Below the pieces are notes generated by a model. It was not told where the DNA came from and ran no database searches. It was given only the letters and a program-made list of their open reading frames with translations. Of a stretch of DNA of 36,444 bases, positions 19,431-31,307 are shown one piece after another (position 1 is the stretch's first letter; every line of letters starts with the position of its first letter). A program made the translations under genes and the position numbers. Source of the DNA: Welwitschia mirabilis (lineage: Eukaryota; Gnetophyta; Gnetopsida; Welwitschiales); contig JBOZIK010000001.1 in the NCBI GenBank assembly GCA_051453625.1, forward strand, positions 10,828,657-10,865,100, given 5' to 3'.

Positions 19431-22400
19431 AATGATCCTTAAAATTAATCTAGAAAGGATATTTGTAAAATTTGAAAATTTTCAAAACATGATATGCATG
19501 TTTAAAAATAAATGAGCACATAAGCTTGAAAACCTTACACTTAGATTCATTTAATACATAAAGTAAATCAAATTAATGCATAATATTACAAAAGACAAAA
19601 AAATTTCTGAGTACTATTTCTTTTATAATATTTAATTTTTCATCAAAATTTTTAATTTTCAACTTTTAAACTTTGAAAAAGTAAAGAAATTTGTGTGATT
19701 TCTATATCAAGTTCAGGTATAAAGTGATTACTATTTTGAAAATTTTAAATTTCTTATACCTTCAAAGTAGAATCATACATTATTCTTAATGTTAAAAAGG
19801 GTTAAGAAGCTAGTAAAAATAATTTATTAAAAATTTAAATTTTACCAACAATATGATAAAAAGTACATATCTCTATTTCTTATATTTAACATATTGCAAT
19901 GAAAGAAAAAGCATATGATAGAAAGAAAACAAAGAAAGATATGCATCAAATAGAGTTAGAAGATCTTAGAGGGAATCTTCTACATGAAGAATCCTCCCTA
20001 AAATTAAGCTTCTATGAATATTCTCTAATTTATAAATTACTTTTTTATTTTTTTTTATTTCCCCCATAATTTTTAAACCCAATTTTTATGTCTTCTTGGT
20101 TTTATTTCAAGGACTTATTTGTCCTCTTAGGAGGATGTTTGGATTAAAGATATTTTTCTTAGAGGCTTTTCTTTCTCTTCTTCTTCTTCCTTTCTAACCC
20201 CTCTTTAACTCATTGAATTTTACAATTTTCATATTGGTGCCTAGTCTAGTTTATCATGATTTTTAACTTAAGTTATTTATTTAATTGTAATAAATTTAAT
20301 GGCTTTATTATTCCATCCTTTTGCATGTAAAGGATCACTATCATTTACAAACCTAAGAATGCCACTAAATAGGATTGAAAGAGATATGTTTTTAGTTTTT
20401 CATATTATATTTTTTATTATTTTAAATATGAACTTACATATGTTAAACCTCTTCATAATTTCAATTATAGAAATTAAGGTTAATCGTAAGAATGTGCATC
20501 TAATATAAGAGCATAAAGCAAATATTTCTAATGATAAACCTAAACAAAGCTAACTGATTTTTGAACAAGAAGTAGCATGGAAAGGTTCATTTGCTATTAA
20601 GAAAAACTACACATCTAATTCACCATAAATATTTTCTTATGTTTTTCTAAATTAAGAGTATAATACTTATTATGGGGTAAATGAGATTCTATATATAAAT
20701 TAGCATAGCAGTAACAGAAATTTATATTTTTCTTATCCTTGTGGAGAGATTTCAAGATTTCCCTTCTTCGTTTCCTTCATTTTCATACAATATTTATTAG
20801 AAAATAGGTTTTTTAACCTTTTTTAGAGGGGGTTTCTCCATTATTTTTCTTTATCTTCTACAAGTAAGTATAGGCATATTATTTTATAAGATCTTAATAC
20901 ACATCCTCTATAATGAAATCTCCTCTCCTCCTAAACATTTTGGGTTATGTTAGATGCCATGAGGATAATGTTGATGGTGACACTAGTGGAATACATGCAA
21001 TGCCAATTTTTTTGCATGAGTAGTGAATAGTAATATTAAAAATGGAAGCAAAGTAGAGGATAAAGCATGGTACATGTAGATTTATGAAGAAAAATATTGT
21101 TATAAAGCTCTATATTTATAGATGTAAGGTTAATCTATACTATTAATTACTTGATTTTAGTGGATGATCGAGATTTATTATGACATAAATTAACTTAAAG
21201 TAAAAGTATGTTTTCTTTGATGAATCATGACTTTTATGAGAATCTAGAATTTAATTTTTCTTTTTAATTTTTAAGGATAATATTTATTAAATATTTAAAA
21301 ATAAAAGAAATCATATTTTAAGAGGAGTGGTACTTTATTTTTAAACTTTTCTTCACCTACAATTTTGGATTAATTCTTTATTTACATTAAGACCTTGGTA
21401 AATAATTAAATACTAAGTATATAATTAATGATTTGTTATATCTCAATTTCTACACTAACTCTTCATCATAAAAGTAGATCACTCATGATGACATCAATTA
21501 GGTATGAATCTTAATTATTATTATTTCTAAGGCAAAAGGTTTTAATCAAATAAATTATAAAATTAAAAAAGAAACATAAGTTAATTATCTTAATGAATTT
21601 TAATAATCATAGAAATGTATAGTGGCTAATACTTTAAACTAGTTATAATCAAATTTAATCATGATTCTTGATATACATGTAATATATGGTGTCATTGTAT
21701 AGGTGTATTTCCATCTAAGTTCATCACTAACATGAAAGAATTATTTTCTTAAAGTAATAAGATTCCTCTAAACTTGCATCAAACTTTGTTTTGATTATAC
21801 TGGAGTTATATATGTTGTGTCATTTTTTAGATGTCTTATAGATAATCTAATTACTAGATCTTTAAGATTACATAAGTTATCTAAGCCAACATATAAATGA
21901 AACAAAATTGGAATGATAAATAGATCTAGAGGTTATTAAAGTGGTCTTTAATATTAAATAGTTGATCATATATGATAGAAATGTTAATTAAATTAGTTTT
22001 CTCTTCATATATCATTTAGTCATTCCTCATCTCAGAGTATAGATCTTAGTAAGTTTTGTTTTTTCACAACTAGTACAACTACTAAACTCTTAAATTAGAA
22101 AACTAGTTTTAACATATAATTCCTAGTAGAAATGTTAATATATTTCCTTCTTATAATAATATTTTTAAAGAATTGAAGATCTTCAAAATTAGAATTTTTC
22201 TTAATTGTTAAAATCTTGTTTCTTAATTTACTGTAATATGCAATGTAATGTGAGATACTCGTAGAACTAAACATAGAACATCTAGTATGTATAACATTGA
22301 CTAATAAAAATTAAAATGCCAACAGAAATATTTCCTTAGCCTAATTATTTTACAATTCAACAAGTAGTGGTAGGTAACTAACAGATTGATGTCTTACAAC

Positions 22401-22700
22401 TAAACTAGACTAGATGAATCATGAACTTGTCATAATTTCAGGATTTAGCAAAGATAAATCCTAAACATTTAAGTTAACCAAATTTATTTCTTATATGATA
22501 TAAGATTTAACTTTATTTAATCTTTATTCTATATACAAATACATATATATTTGCATGTATGTAGCATATAATGTTAGTTTAATTAGGTAGGATCAAAGTC
22601 AATCCCTATGAGAAAAGATCTGTAAAAATTATAAAGCCTTTAGCCATTAACTTTAAAAGAATGATTATCATTAAATCCTATAATTTGTAACATTATGAGG
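19431..22700 (-). other. Region between integrase and 3' LTR, no recognised gene
   Basis: In - strand orientation this is downstream of pol. Athila-type elements often have an extra open frame here, sometimes envelope-like, but I see no signal peptide, membrane pattern or long frame that supports one. A purine tract on the - strand (20168-20200, pyrimidine-rich on +) is the only notable motif. An open frame of 69 codons at 20299-20508 on the + strand looks spurious. Confidence 0.5.
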
Positions 22701-22729
22701 AAGTAACTCTAAAACATAAAATGAAGTAA

Positions 22730-23880
22730 TTCACTTAAATATAAGTTGTCTACAGAATTTGTGTACTCTTAGATCATAAAGAAATCAAGTTATTAAGTTC
22801 TATAATTTTCATAGGAACATATTTATAATTAAAGGCTTTCATTCTTTGTACTAGATGTGATGATTTTTATAGCCTTTATTTCTAATTTATTATATTCATT
22901 TAATTCAATATTTTTAATTCTAAAGCTTTATTAAGATTATGGTTAAGTTATTTAATGACTTAAAAATATTTATGTTATATGTTAATAGAAAGGTAATAAG
23001 TTTGCTTGAAAAATAAGTATATAAGAAAACATTCTAGTAAAGGTTTTATAGATAGTTTAGTAAGCCTTTAGAGCATCATTGAAGCGAAGCGACTAGGTTT
23101 TTCTATTATAATTTTCTACCGATTGCAAAATATTTTTAAATTCATAGTTGGTAACTTCTACTTGACCATTGTTTTATGGGTGATATGAAGTTGAAATTCT
23201 ATGAACTATTCTACTTCTCTTTGTAATATTATTCATAATTTTCTTATAAAAGGGGGTTTTTAATCACTAATAATAGCTTTAAGCTGGCTAAAAGAAAATA
23301 AATATTCTCTTTTATAAATGTAATAACTACTATAACATCATCTGTTCTAGTTAGGATGTGTTCAAATACACATCAATAACCAAAAGATGAAAAAATGGAT
23401 TAATAAAAGTCTTACCTGATATGTCAAATGGATTAATCTCTAGAATGAACAAAAGTGGCATTATATATTTCTTTCTAATTTTCCTAATTAATAACACCTA
23501 TCATATATTTGTAATATTCATGTGCATATTTGAAAAGAGTTAGCTAATATGATCTAGATTGTAGAATTTTATGGGAAGATTATTTTTTATGGAAAAGTGT
23601 GATCCTAAAATTTCATTATGCATAAGTCTTATGTAACTAAAAGTTTCAAGCTATAAAATTCACCTATGAATAATTTGATTAAGATAATATTTAAACAAAT
23701 AATAATCATCCAAAAAGTACTTATTTACTTCATGTAAGAAATACTTCTTAAGCATTCTAATGGTTAGACAATTTACAAGTAATAAAATGATTAGAAATGT
23801 TAACATACTAAGGTTTCTTTTATAAAGGTAGAATATTCTCATAGGGAAATGTATCATCTAGAGGTAATTAGCCTAAAGAA
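22730..23880 (-). pseudogene. Integrase remnant of the Athila-like element
   Basis: Reading 23880 to 22730 on the - strand gives the full order of an Athila/Tat integrase. First comes DTFPYENILPL with stops where PW and HW Trp codons should be. Then the 23660-23857 frame contains KYFLHEVNKYFLDDYYLFKY and LNQIIHR. The zinc domain keeps HKILQS and SY-stop-LTLFKYAH (family YWPTLFKDAH), and CDRC reads YDRC. The core shows MPLLFILEINPFDISG, VVITFIKENI, AIISD (second catalytic Asp kept) and YHP.NNGQVEVTNYEFKNIL (catalytic Glu kept). The first core Asp (GIDF) is changed to Thr. The C-terminal part (LRFNDALKAY, then FLYDLRVHKF) is also visible. Many stops and shifts interrupt it. Confidence 0.9.
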
Positions 23881-23884
23881 AAAG

Positions 23885-24215
23885 GTGATAAAGGCATAAT
23901 ATGATATAGACAATCAATAACAACACTTCCTACATCTTTCTTAATCCTTAACCTTTATCTCAAAGTTTTGTAAAGGTAGAATACATCTAATAAGTCTAGC
24001 TTTAAAATATTTATTATTAACCATATATTTAAAAGTAGAATGTTAAACATAGATAATACTTTTTTCACCTATAAGATATGATCTAAATTTATTCAAGGTA
24101 AAAACTAAAGTAAAAACCTATTTTCCAATTAATATGTAAATTAGTTGAGGTTCTTATGACACTTTACTTACGTACTAAAGAATGTATTTTCCCCTACTTT
24201 TTTTTGTCTCAAGAT
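23885..24215 (-). pseudogene. RNase H remnant of the Athila-like element
   Basis: From 24215 downward the - strand reads LRQKKVGE (family VLGQRKDK), a block matching LNEAQLNYTTTEKELLAVV with many stops, and a block matching KVIVYTDHAAL. The end is clear: FKARLIRCILPLQNFEIKV (family KPRLIRWILLLQEFDIEI) and DVGSVVIDCLYH (family ENVVADHLSR). The Trp in that motif reads Cys. It runs straight into the integrase remnant at 23880. Confidence 0.78.
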
Positions 24216-24289
24216 AGTATGTAAAGCATGATAACTTATCTCACCTAGTAATTCAGACAAAAATAGTCAATCACTTATCTTGTACTATT

Positions 24290-24760
24290 AAACGATGACT
24301 AGGAAATTACATAAGCACAAGGGCATACATCAATAGGAAAAGATTTCAAGGGATATGTAAAGGTTTTCTTTTATTATTATTAAAGGGTTACTTACATATT
24401 TTGATATCTTGCATATTCATTAAAAAAACAATAAAATTCATGACCAACTATTTTTTCTAGGATTTAATTAACAAAGCATAAAGTAAAGTGTTCTCTATGA
24501 GTTATGGTATTGATTTTTCTATAGTTAATGTTACCATTTTACTTTTTTTCTAGGTGGACATAGCACATTGTTTTCATTTTTAACTATGAGGATTATGTCT
24601 ATGTTGAGTCTCTTGACTAGGATTAACATTTTTTTATAAGTGAATTCTATACATACATGTATTGAAATCAATATTTCTTCAATCACATATTGTTTATTAT
24701 ATAGCCATTTTATGTTATTTTAAGAAAAAAATAAATCTTTCCTTTGTAATTTTGAGATTT
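24290..24760 (-). pseudogene. Reverse transcriptase N-terminal remnant, YxDD palm deleted
   Basis: On the - strand IIVKNENNVLCPPRKK corresponds to the VVKNEENELIPTR block of Athila/Tat RT. REHFTLCFVN-stop-ILEKIVGHEFYCFF corresponds to RKDHFPLPFIDQMLERLAGH and onward. YARYQN corresponds to GYSGYNQI, with its catalytic Asp replaced by Asn. MPLCLCNFLVI at 24326-24303 corresponds to MPFGLCNAPATF. The next recognisable family motif is the RNase H QRK block at about 24213. Only about 90 bp lie between, where roughly 400 bp or more is expected, so the YxDD active site is gone. Confidence 0.85.
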
Positions 24761-25079
24761 TTGCATAAATAAATATCAGAAAAAATTATTTTCTTTTAGA
24801 AATGCTTACTTCAAATCTTCCAAAAGCAGTGTATGTTTGAAATTTAGGATGTCCTCCTTTCAAGAAGATTATTTTTGTGATGCAAATGAGAGAGGTTTAG
24901 AGGTTCAGATCTAGCCCTCCATTGTGATGTTTCATGTTTATGACTTTAATATGTTGCAAGGATTATTTTTTATGGGATTTACATAATAGGTAATGCCTCA
25001 TAGAAAATACAAACTCAAAAATTTCATCTTCATTACTTACAATTAAATCAATATTTTCAATGTCAGCCATATAATTCCC
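24761..25079 (-). other. Protease to RT linker of the Athila-like element
   Basis: On the - strand this lies between the protease-side conserved block and RT. Some codons resemble the EHKTAIGWTIADIKGISPSI block of the family (for example KMAI near 24700), but the match is weak. Confidence 0.4.
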
Positions 25080-25760
25080 TTTTATGACATCTGAAACTTG
25101 TAATTTTGTATTCACATTAATAAATGAAATCTTTACCACACCATTCCTATTGGTAATTAAGGAGTGTAAAGCATTAAAAAGTTACCAACCCACAATAAAT
25201 GAAAATGTGTTAGGGTCATCTTTTATTTCTAAAATAAAAATTTCTATTACATAGTAAAATTTATTAACTTGAATTAGGACATTTCTATTATACCTCTAAA
25301 GATTTTAGTTTAATAGTTCTTAGGTTACAAAGTTGTTATTTCATTTTATTCTTTTAAACCAATTTCTCTATATAATAACTCTAGTATAGAGCTTGTAAAT
25401 CTAATAAAGCTTTATCTATTCTTTTATTACCAATAAAACATGATACTATTGGGGAATTGAGATCTATGAATTCAAGTATAATTTTGAACTTTTTCACTTA
25501 CTTATTGAGCTAGGAAAGTATTTTTCTTGACATTCATCTTTATTTTTATTATGCACATGTCTTTAAGAAGTAGTGCATATAAAGGCACTTGTTTAATGAC
25601 ATCTAATACAGGAATGTTAATTTTCACTTTCTTAATGACTTTTAGATATTATTTTCAACTTTTTCCTTCCTCATAGGTGTGAAATGTCTTAGAAATAAAG
25701 ATTCTTTAAGTTATTCATTTCATGGCTTTCCATACCAACTTTGTCATCTTTTTTAGGCTC
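25080..25760 (-). pseudogene. Gag C-terminus and protease remnant of the Athila-like element
   Basis: Reading down the - strand: MRKEKVENNI, then NIPVLDVIKQVPLYALLLKD and MNVKKNTFLAQ, which match the conserved linker before the Athila/Tat protease. The protease follows with CFIGNKRIDKALLDLQALY at about 25375-25450. Here the active-site DLGAS reads DLQAL. A degraded LQLADRSVKxPRGIVED block comes next, then NGVVKISFINVNTKLQVSDV and NYMADIENIDLI, the conserved tail. Frames change several times. The catalytic Asp remains but the Gly is lost. Confidence 0.85.
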
Positions 25761-27283
25761 ATAAGTAGGTTGAGGTTCAAAATTAGATGTAAAGGGGGTT
25801 TTTTTGTTAATGGTTGAACATTTTCATTAATTTTTGTACCACTCTAAGTGAAATAGAATTAACTTCTCTAACTTATTCTTATTCTTCAACCATGTGAAGT
25901 CCTTTATATTAGGTATAAGTTAAGCTAGGATCTTTTTTTAATATCTTTTCTTAATTGAAGATAATAGGTAAGAAGTAGTTTGAGATAGTTTATTTATCCA
26001 TGATTATATAAATTTAAGATTTTATGATATTTTATTATCACTTTTAACTTTTTTATTATTACTAATTATTTAAGATTCAATAAATTATTTTATCATCTTC
26101 TTTAATGGATTAGTTTAGGATTAACTAGGTTTTCATTTACTAAGACTTCCAAAATAAACCAAGATGATTCTTTTATTTCAAGTTGTATGAAAATCCATAA
26201 GGGAATGATGATTATTGTTATTCTTATGAAAATGGTATCTTAGATTTCACACTATTTACTTAATCAGCTATGATATCTTTATAAAATAAGATAAAGGAAC
26301 ATTCATCTACTTCATTCTTATGTGAAGTACATACAACATATATAATTGCTTCATTAGCCTTATGTGGTTTAGATATTTTTAACTATGGTATTTAGTTTTC
26401 TAGTTACATTTATTTATTCATTTAGTTTTTATATTTCTCATCCTATGGCTTTACATGGTTAAGATTACTTAGTTATATATTTAGCTTTGCATGTTCTCTT
26501 CCACTTTTTAATACTCTCAACTATTCATTCTAGAGTATGCCAAGATCCTTTGGGTTCTTTAAATGTAAAAAGTTTTCATATTCATTTTAATTATTTTTTT
26601 ATCTTTTAATGTCAATTCTTCATTGAAAAATTTCATTGTTCTCCATGTCTTAAAAGCATGTTAGAGGCATTTTATTAATAGATCGTTAAACATTCAAATG
26701 ATCTGTAGAAACATTCATTATATTGTTGGTGAAAGTTCATAATCTTATTTATTAATTCATTGGTTTTATATGCTATAAAATAATTTTTAAAAAATTAATG
26801 GTTGAAATCTCTTTATAACCTAATTAATAGGAGTGATAGTAAATGTATCCATGCTTTAAAACTTTCTTTCAATGAAAAAAAATCTTAAGCCTAATTAAAT
26901 CATTTTAATTACCTATGATTAACATGAGAGCTTTAGATTCTTATAAGTGTTCATATAAATCTTTAAAAGTAGAAAAAATTAAATTTATTTAATTCATTAA
27001 TGATGGTTAGTTTTCCTTCAAGGTAGTTTATATAAGGGAACAATGCCATACACAAAGTTATAACTAGACACTTAGGTTATCATAAAGCTTTTAATGTTCT
27101 TCAAAGTAAACTTGAATAAACATCATCACTATCAAACATTGTTATATATATTAAATGGATCTCTAAATATTTTTAAGTTTACAATCCATCTATCTAAAAT
27201 ATGTGTTTAAAGTAGTTGTTATCAAATTTTTTTTAATATAGTGGTAAGTATTCCAATCTATCATGTGAATGACTAGGGTGTTA
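25761..27283 (-). pseudogene. gag remnant of the Athila-like element
   Basis: The clearest part is at about 26755-26880 on the - strand: FSLKESFKAWIHLLS and, after one stop, FFKNYFIAYKTNE. This matches the retrotransposon gag core FSLKDKAKxWLNSLPPGSI followed by KFLxKFFPxxKT. Flanking sequence carries weaker gag-like residues with many stops. No complete frame survives. It lies between the PBS at 27284 and the protease block at 25760, where gag belongs. Confidence 0.72.
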
Positions 27284-27301
27284 TCCCTAGTAATAGCACT
27301 A
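27284..27301 (-). other. Primer-binding site, tRNA-Asp type, decayed
   Basis: On the - strand this reads TAGTGCTATTACTAGGGA. The usual Athila primer-binding site is TGGCGCCGTTGCCGGGGA, as I recall it. The two differ at seven of 18 positions, all G-to-A or C-to-T. It lies just inside the right LTR, as expected. Confidence 0.6.
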
Positions 27302-27304
27302 CAA

Positions 27305-27903
27305 TGTTTCTATGCCTTGACATTATTATATCCTAGAATATGTAAAGGTATGATGTAGTGGTCAAGGCTAGTCAAGGCCTAGTTAGTAGTGTTAAATTTA
27401 TAAAACTAGGATATTATATAGTATAAAAACTCTAATTATCATTATTCCATAAGGACTAAGAGGGGATTTTAAATCTTACAAAGAATTGGATTTCTATATA
27501 AAAGGTATGATTGAGATACTTTAAAAGAGATTTGAAATAAGATTTAAGAAAAATAATATTTGAAAACTTCCTCTCTTTGGCAATGAGAATGATTTCTCCT
27601 AAGATAAACTACTAAGTAAGCACAGGCCAAGATCAAGATATTACATTAAGTTCAAAGGTATTTTATAGATTACTAATATAGTATTCATTACAAAATTTAA
27701 ATGGTATGAATGCAATTGGTTTAAAGATGATTTGTTTTACAATGAAATAGGGGAAATATTAAGACAACATAATATATCTTATAAATACTAATATGAAAAT
27801 CATTTAAAATTTAATAATACATTGAAGGAAAGAAATTTGAATGGTAAATACTAAAGGATATCTAAAATACATTATTACATAACCAGTAATTAAAATTATA
27901 TAA
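27305..27903 (-). repeat. 5' LTR of the Athila-like element, part 1 (right copy)
   Basis: This aligns with 17999-18590 of the left LTR and stops exactly at the insertion site of the nested Copia-type element. It starts TGTTTCTATGCC on the + strand, directly beside the primer-binding site. Confidence 0.82.
27899..27903. repeat. Target-site duplication TATAA, left copy
   Basis: TATAA directly precedes the nested element and is matched exactly at 32546-32550. The corresponding point in the undisturbed left LTR is 18586-18590 (TATTA). Confidence 0.92.
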
Positions 27904-29139
27904 TATTAGAACTGACCATCTTAGAAGGGTGAGGTGAATAGAATAGCTAAGGTACTTTTTGCAATTTGAATGTTTAATAATAAGTTCACATAATGTTATT
28001 TACCATTCAATTAAATAATGCCTAGTGTTAATTTATCTTTGAGAATAATTCATATAATTAATAATGGATATAATAATTTAGCACTTGAATTTTATTAAAC
28101 AATTAAAAACATAAGAGACAAAGGTATAGAAAATTATCCTATTTTTCTTTATTGCAAGTATAGCCTCTAAACACACTCCAACAGGACTTTTTGATAGTCC
28201 TCCATTAATGGAGTTACTATTCTGCAATAATCCTTAGCCTTCAAGCCATATAGACTTTGTAGTAGTCCTTCACCTTATGATAAGACTTTATGGTAATCTT
28301 AACCTTTAAGCAAATTCAAAAAACTCCAATTACAATAAGAGAGAATATATATTATAGAAAAAAAATAGAAGATGTGTCATGGTACAAGTAGACCTAACAA
28401 TAAGAGATTCAATTATTAATATGTATATGTGCATTAGTATATGTAAGCACAATCATGTTGGGATTATATAAAAGATGAATTCTAGGTGCTATAAATCATG
28501 ATTTCAAGGTGTGTATTTGTTGAAACCTCTAAAATGATCATTTAACATTATAATGCCTTTATCCAATAATTAAGTATGCTTTTAATGGCTATTTTTGTTC
28601 ATGGTTATATTGATAATTGATCCCTTTTAGGTTTTATATGACCTCTCTTATTAAGGTTCTTGATTCTATGTTGGTCAGTCGAATCCTGATAGAAGTCAGT
28701 CAATCTCATCATGTTATGTTCCTGGAAAATGCTCTAGGCAATTAGCCTTAGAATGCAACCAATCAATATCTTGTTATTAACTCGTTAATGTATTTGATTT
28801 ATTTCATCACGAAGCATTGTAAAAGTCTTAAAGCAGTTAACCTCCTAATAATAGGTGGTCAAACCCTTGTTGAAAATTTTATTTTTAGCTACAGTGGACA
28901 GTTGACCTTGTAATAGTAGACAATCAAGCCCCTACTAAAAAATTGCAATTATAGCTATAATAGGTGGTTAATGCTGATAATAAATAGTCAATAATCCAAG
29001 TGATTTTTTCTTCTTTTCTTCTTCTCTTTTATTAGCTCAAGCATCCAGAAATTATTGAAGGCTTATACACATATATTAACACTAGATTTAATTTATTTAA
29101 AATTTAGTTATCATCAATTGACACTTAGGTGATGCAACA
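27904..29139 (-). repeat. 3' LTR of the nested Copia-type element
   Basis: It aligns over its full 1,236 bp with 31308-32545. Shared runs include ATTCATATAATTAATAATGG (near 28050 and 31450) and GTGCATTAGTATATGTAAGC (near 28430 and 31830). The + strand start reads TATTAGAACTG against TGTTAGGACTG in the partner, so a terminal G has become A. The copies differ by many substitutions. Confidence 0.95.
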
Positions 29140-29151
29140 ATCTCCTCCTTT
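29140..29151 (-). other. Polypurine tract of the nested element
   Basis: On the - strand AAAGGAGGAGAT is followed directly by TGTTGCATCACC, the LTR start. This is the usual Copia junction. Confidence 0.85.
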
Positions 29152-29988
29152 GTTACCAATGAAAACTATATTTTCTTTAATGCTCCCCCTAATTTTATAA
29201 TCCTTCTAAACTTATACACTTAATGCAATCATTGGTAGATAATAATATATCATATAGTATGTGATAAATCTATCATATTGAAAATTTTAATATCATAATG
29301 CTTCTCTACCCCTTTGTGATTAATGACTATGGAGAGGTGCAAGCAATAACAGAGAAAATAAAATTCACATTGTAATAAATAATTATTACAAGTATTAGAT
29401 ACTAGTGTTCAAGAAAATATGATACCAATTGTTAAAAACACATGATGATACCATTTTATTTACATAATATAAAATAATCAAGAACTAATCAGATGGCCTA
29501 GTACCATAATTAAATACTTAAAAATAGTTCCCCCCCTTAATGTGTGCATCTCCTAAAAAAATGTAATAGAAATAATAAAGATCCTTTGAAATTCACATTT
29601 GGAGATGTCTAAAATATGTAAGTACCCAAAATGAGGGAGCTTAGTTTACCAAAAAAATTTAATCACAAAGACAAAATCTATTTTATAATGCAAGATGTAA
29701 ATTATGCGAATAAAAGTACTTAGATTATTTTAAACTTTTTACCTTTACTACATGCTATTAGCTATGAAGATAGTAAGAAAGAGAGAAAAGAGCACACTCA
29801 TAGACATTATGAATAAGAAAGGACACATTATAACAACTTAATCCTCATATAAGTCCAATATCTCTCCTCCTTTGGCTCATATTAGCACTTAATATATATA
29901 TATATATAAATAGAGTTCTTAGAAATATTCTAGGAAATGATTATTTAAAAGTAAATAAAAAATAATAAATCATATGTTTAATAAAATT
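29152..29988 (-). other. Internal domain of the nested element without coding signal
   Basis: This lies between gag and the polypurine tract, where pol belongs, but no pol motif is readable on either strand. It contains a (TA)8 microsatellite at 29893-29908 and a run of seven C at 29531-29537. Confidence 0.6.
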
Positions 29989-31245
29989 TCACCAAGAGAC
30001 ATGATCTCTATCATTAATCCATCTAAAATATGATCTTTTAGGAGTAAATAAAAAGTCTTTAATGGCACCAAACTTTCTACAGTAATTACTATATCTATAA
30101 GATAATTTATCGTGATCAAATCTAATTCTGAAAATAACACATATAAGGTTTTTTGATCTTTTTACCATATGAAAAAGAATAAGAGTAAAGTTGAGCATTA
30201 ACTTGTTTTAATATTTTTCTAAAGGAGTTGTAAACATTAGAAAATGAAGCTAGCTTATTAGATAAACTAGGCATAAAGATAAATGAATGCAAGTATCCAA
30301 TACCACTTTTATTCAATGGCGATATTTGCTTTAAAAGAATCTTCTTCATAATGATTTTTTCTATACAAAACTTCCAAATAATATTATATAATTTACTAAT
30401 TTTATTTAATAAACACTTATGTTCTTCTTTATTTTCTTTGATGATTCCTTGAAGGTGATTAATAGTTTTTTTAAAGTAATAAGTCCTATTTGCTACCAAC
30501 CTTTAATTAGATTAAGTTGACTTGAGGAAGATTTTTTTTTAAAATCTTCTAGCTTCTTAATTATTTTATTAAGAAGAAAATTTTCTTTTAAGATATTTTT
30601 ACTTTCTTGATATAATTACTTATAGGCTTTTTTAAATGAGCTATCATCTCCTTCTTCTTATTTTACTGGATAAAGACTTTTATGTTATTGTCTTTCATCG
30701 TAATTAGAGAACCAATCTTTCTCATCATCTTTAATTCTATCTTCATCCTTATAATTAACATCTTAAAGATCTAGAGTATTTTTAGGATTAATTGTAAGAA
30801 AGACATAAATAAAGAATGATTAGAAGTAAAGGCCATTAAAGATAACTTTTTATCATGATAAATCTCAATCTGATTTGAGACTCTATTACTATCTCAAGTT
30901 GCCACGTTATTGTAGTACTTGTTATTTACTTCCTTGGATGATTTTATTATAGCATACAAATAATGTCATAATCCTTTGGATTTAGTCCATAGCATAGTGC
31001 ATTTATGGCTTTGTTATTAAGCATAACACCATAATTCTTTTATTTTTTGTTGACTTCTCCCTTTAATTACTTGCATGTTCACATCATTGCCTTATTTCTT
31101 GTTATTAGTGGAGTGAATGCTTCCTACTCTATGATCCAACAATTAGAGCTCATGGCTTCAATGAAAATTTGCATTCTAGTCTTCCATATCTCATTGGTTT
31201 CTCCATTAAATTATGGAGGCAGTTGATTGATTGATCTTCCATCAT
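29989..31245 (-). pseudogene. Copia gag remnant of the nested element
   Basis: The N-terminus reads GRSINQLPP-stop-FNGE, then EIWKTRMQIFIEAM at about 31170-31240, the DUF4219/gag start of plant Copia elements (family RPPxFNGExYxxWKxRMxxF). NNKAINALCYGLNPKDYD near 30970-31030 matches the following UBN2-like block. The middle is frameshifted. The 30122-30499 frame (125 codons) carries a Lys/Glu-rich, probably coiled-coil stretch ending in LNKSGIGY, a motif found before the zinc knuckle in such Gags. The overlapping frame 29989-30198 holds the knuckle relic NYCRKFGAIKDFLF followed by KRSYFRWI. Only one of the four zinc ligands remains. There is no clear start codon. Confidence 0.82.
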
Positions 31246-31293
31246 CAAATACTTATTAAATAATTAAATAATAGTAAAAATACTTATATCAAA

Positions 31294-31305
31294 TCTCTGA
31301 TACCA
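31294..31305 (-). other. Primer-binding site (tRNA-iMet) of the nested element
   Basis: On the - strand TGGTATCAGAGA matches the initiator-tRNA complement TGGTATCAGAGC in 11 of 12 positions. It lies two bases inside the 5' LTR. It fixes the orientation as - strand. Confidence 0.92.
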
Positions 31306-31307
31306 AT

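Noticed and set aside
20299-20508. 69-codon open frame on the + strand, hydrophobic in part
   Set aside because: It lies antisense inside the - strand Athila-like element and shows no family motif; the hydrophobic content follows from T-rich codons.
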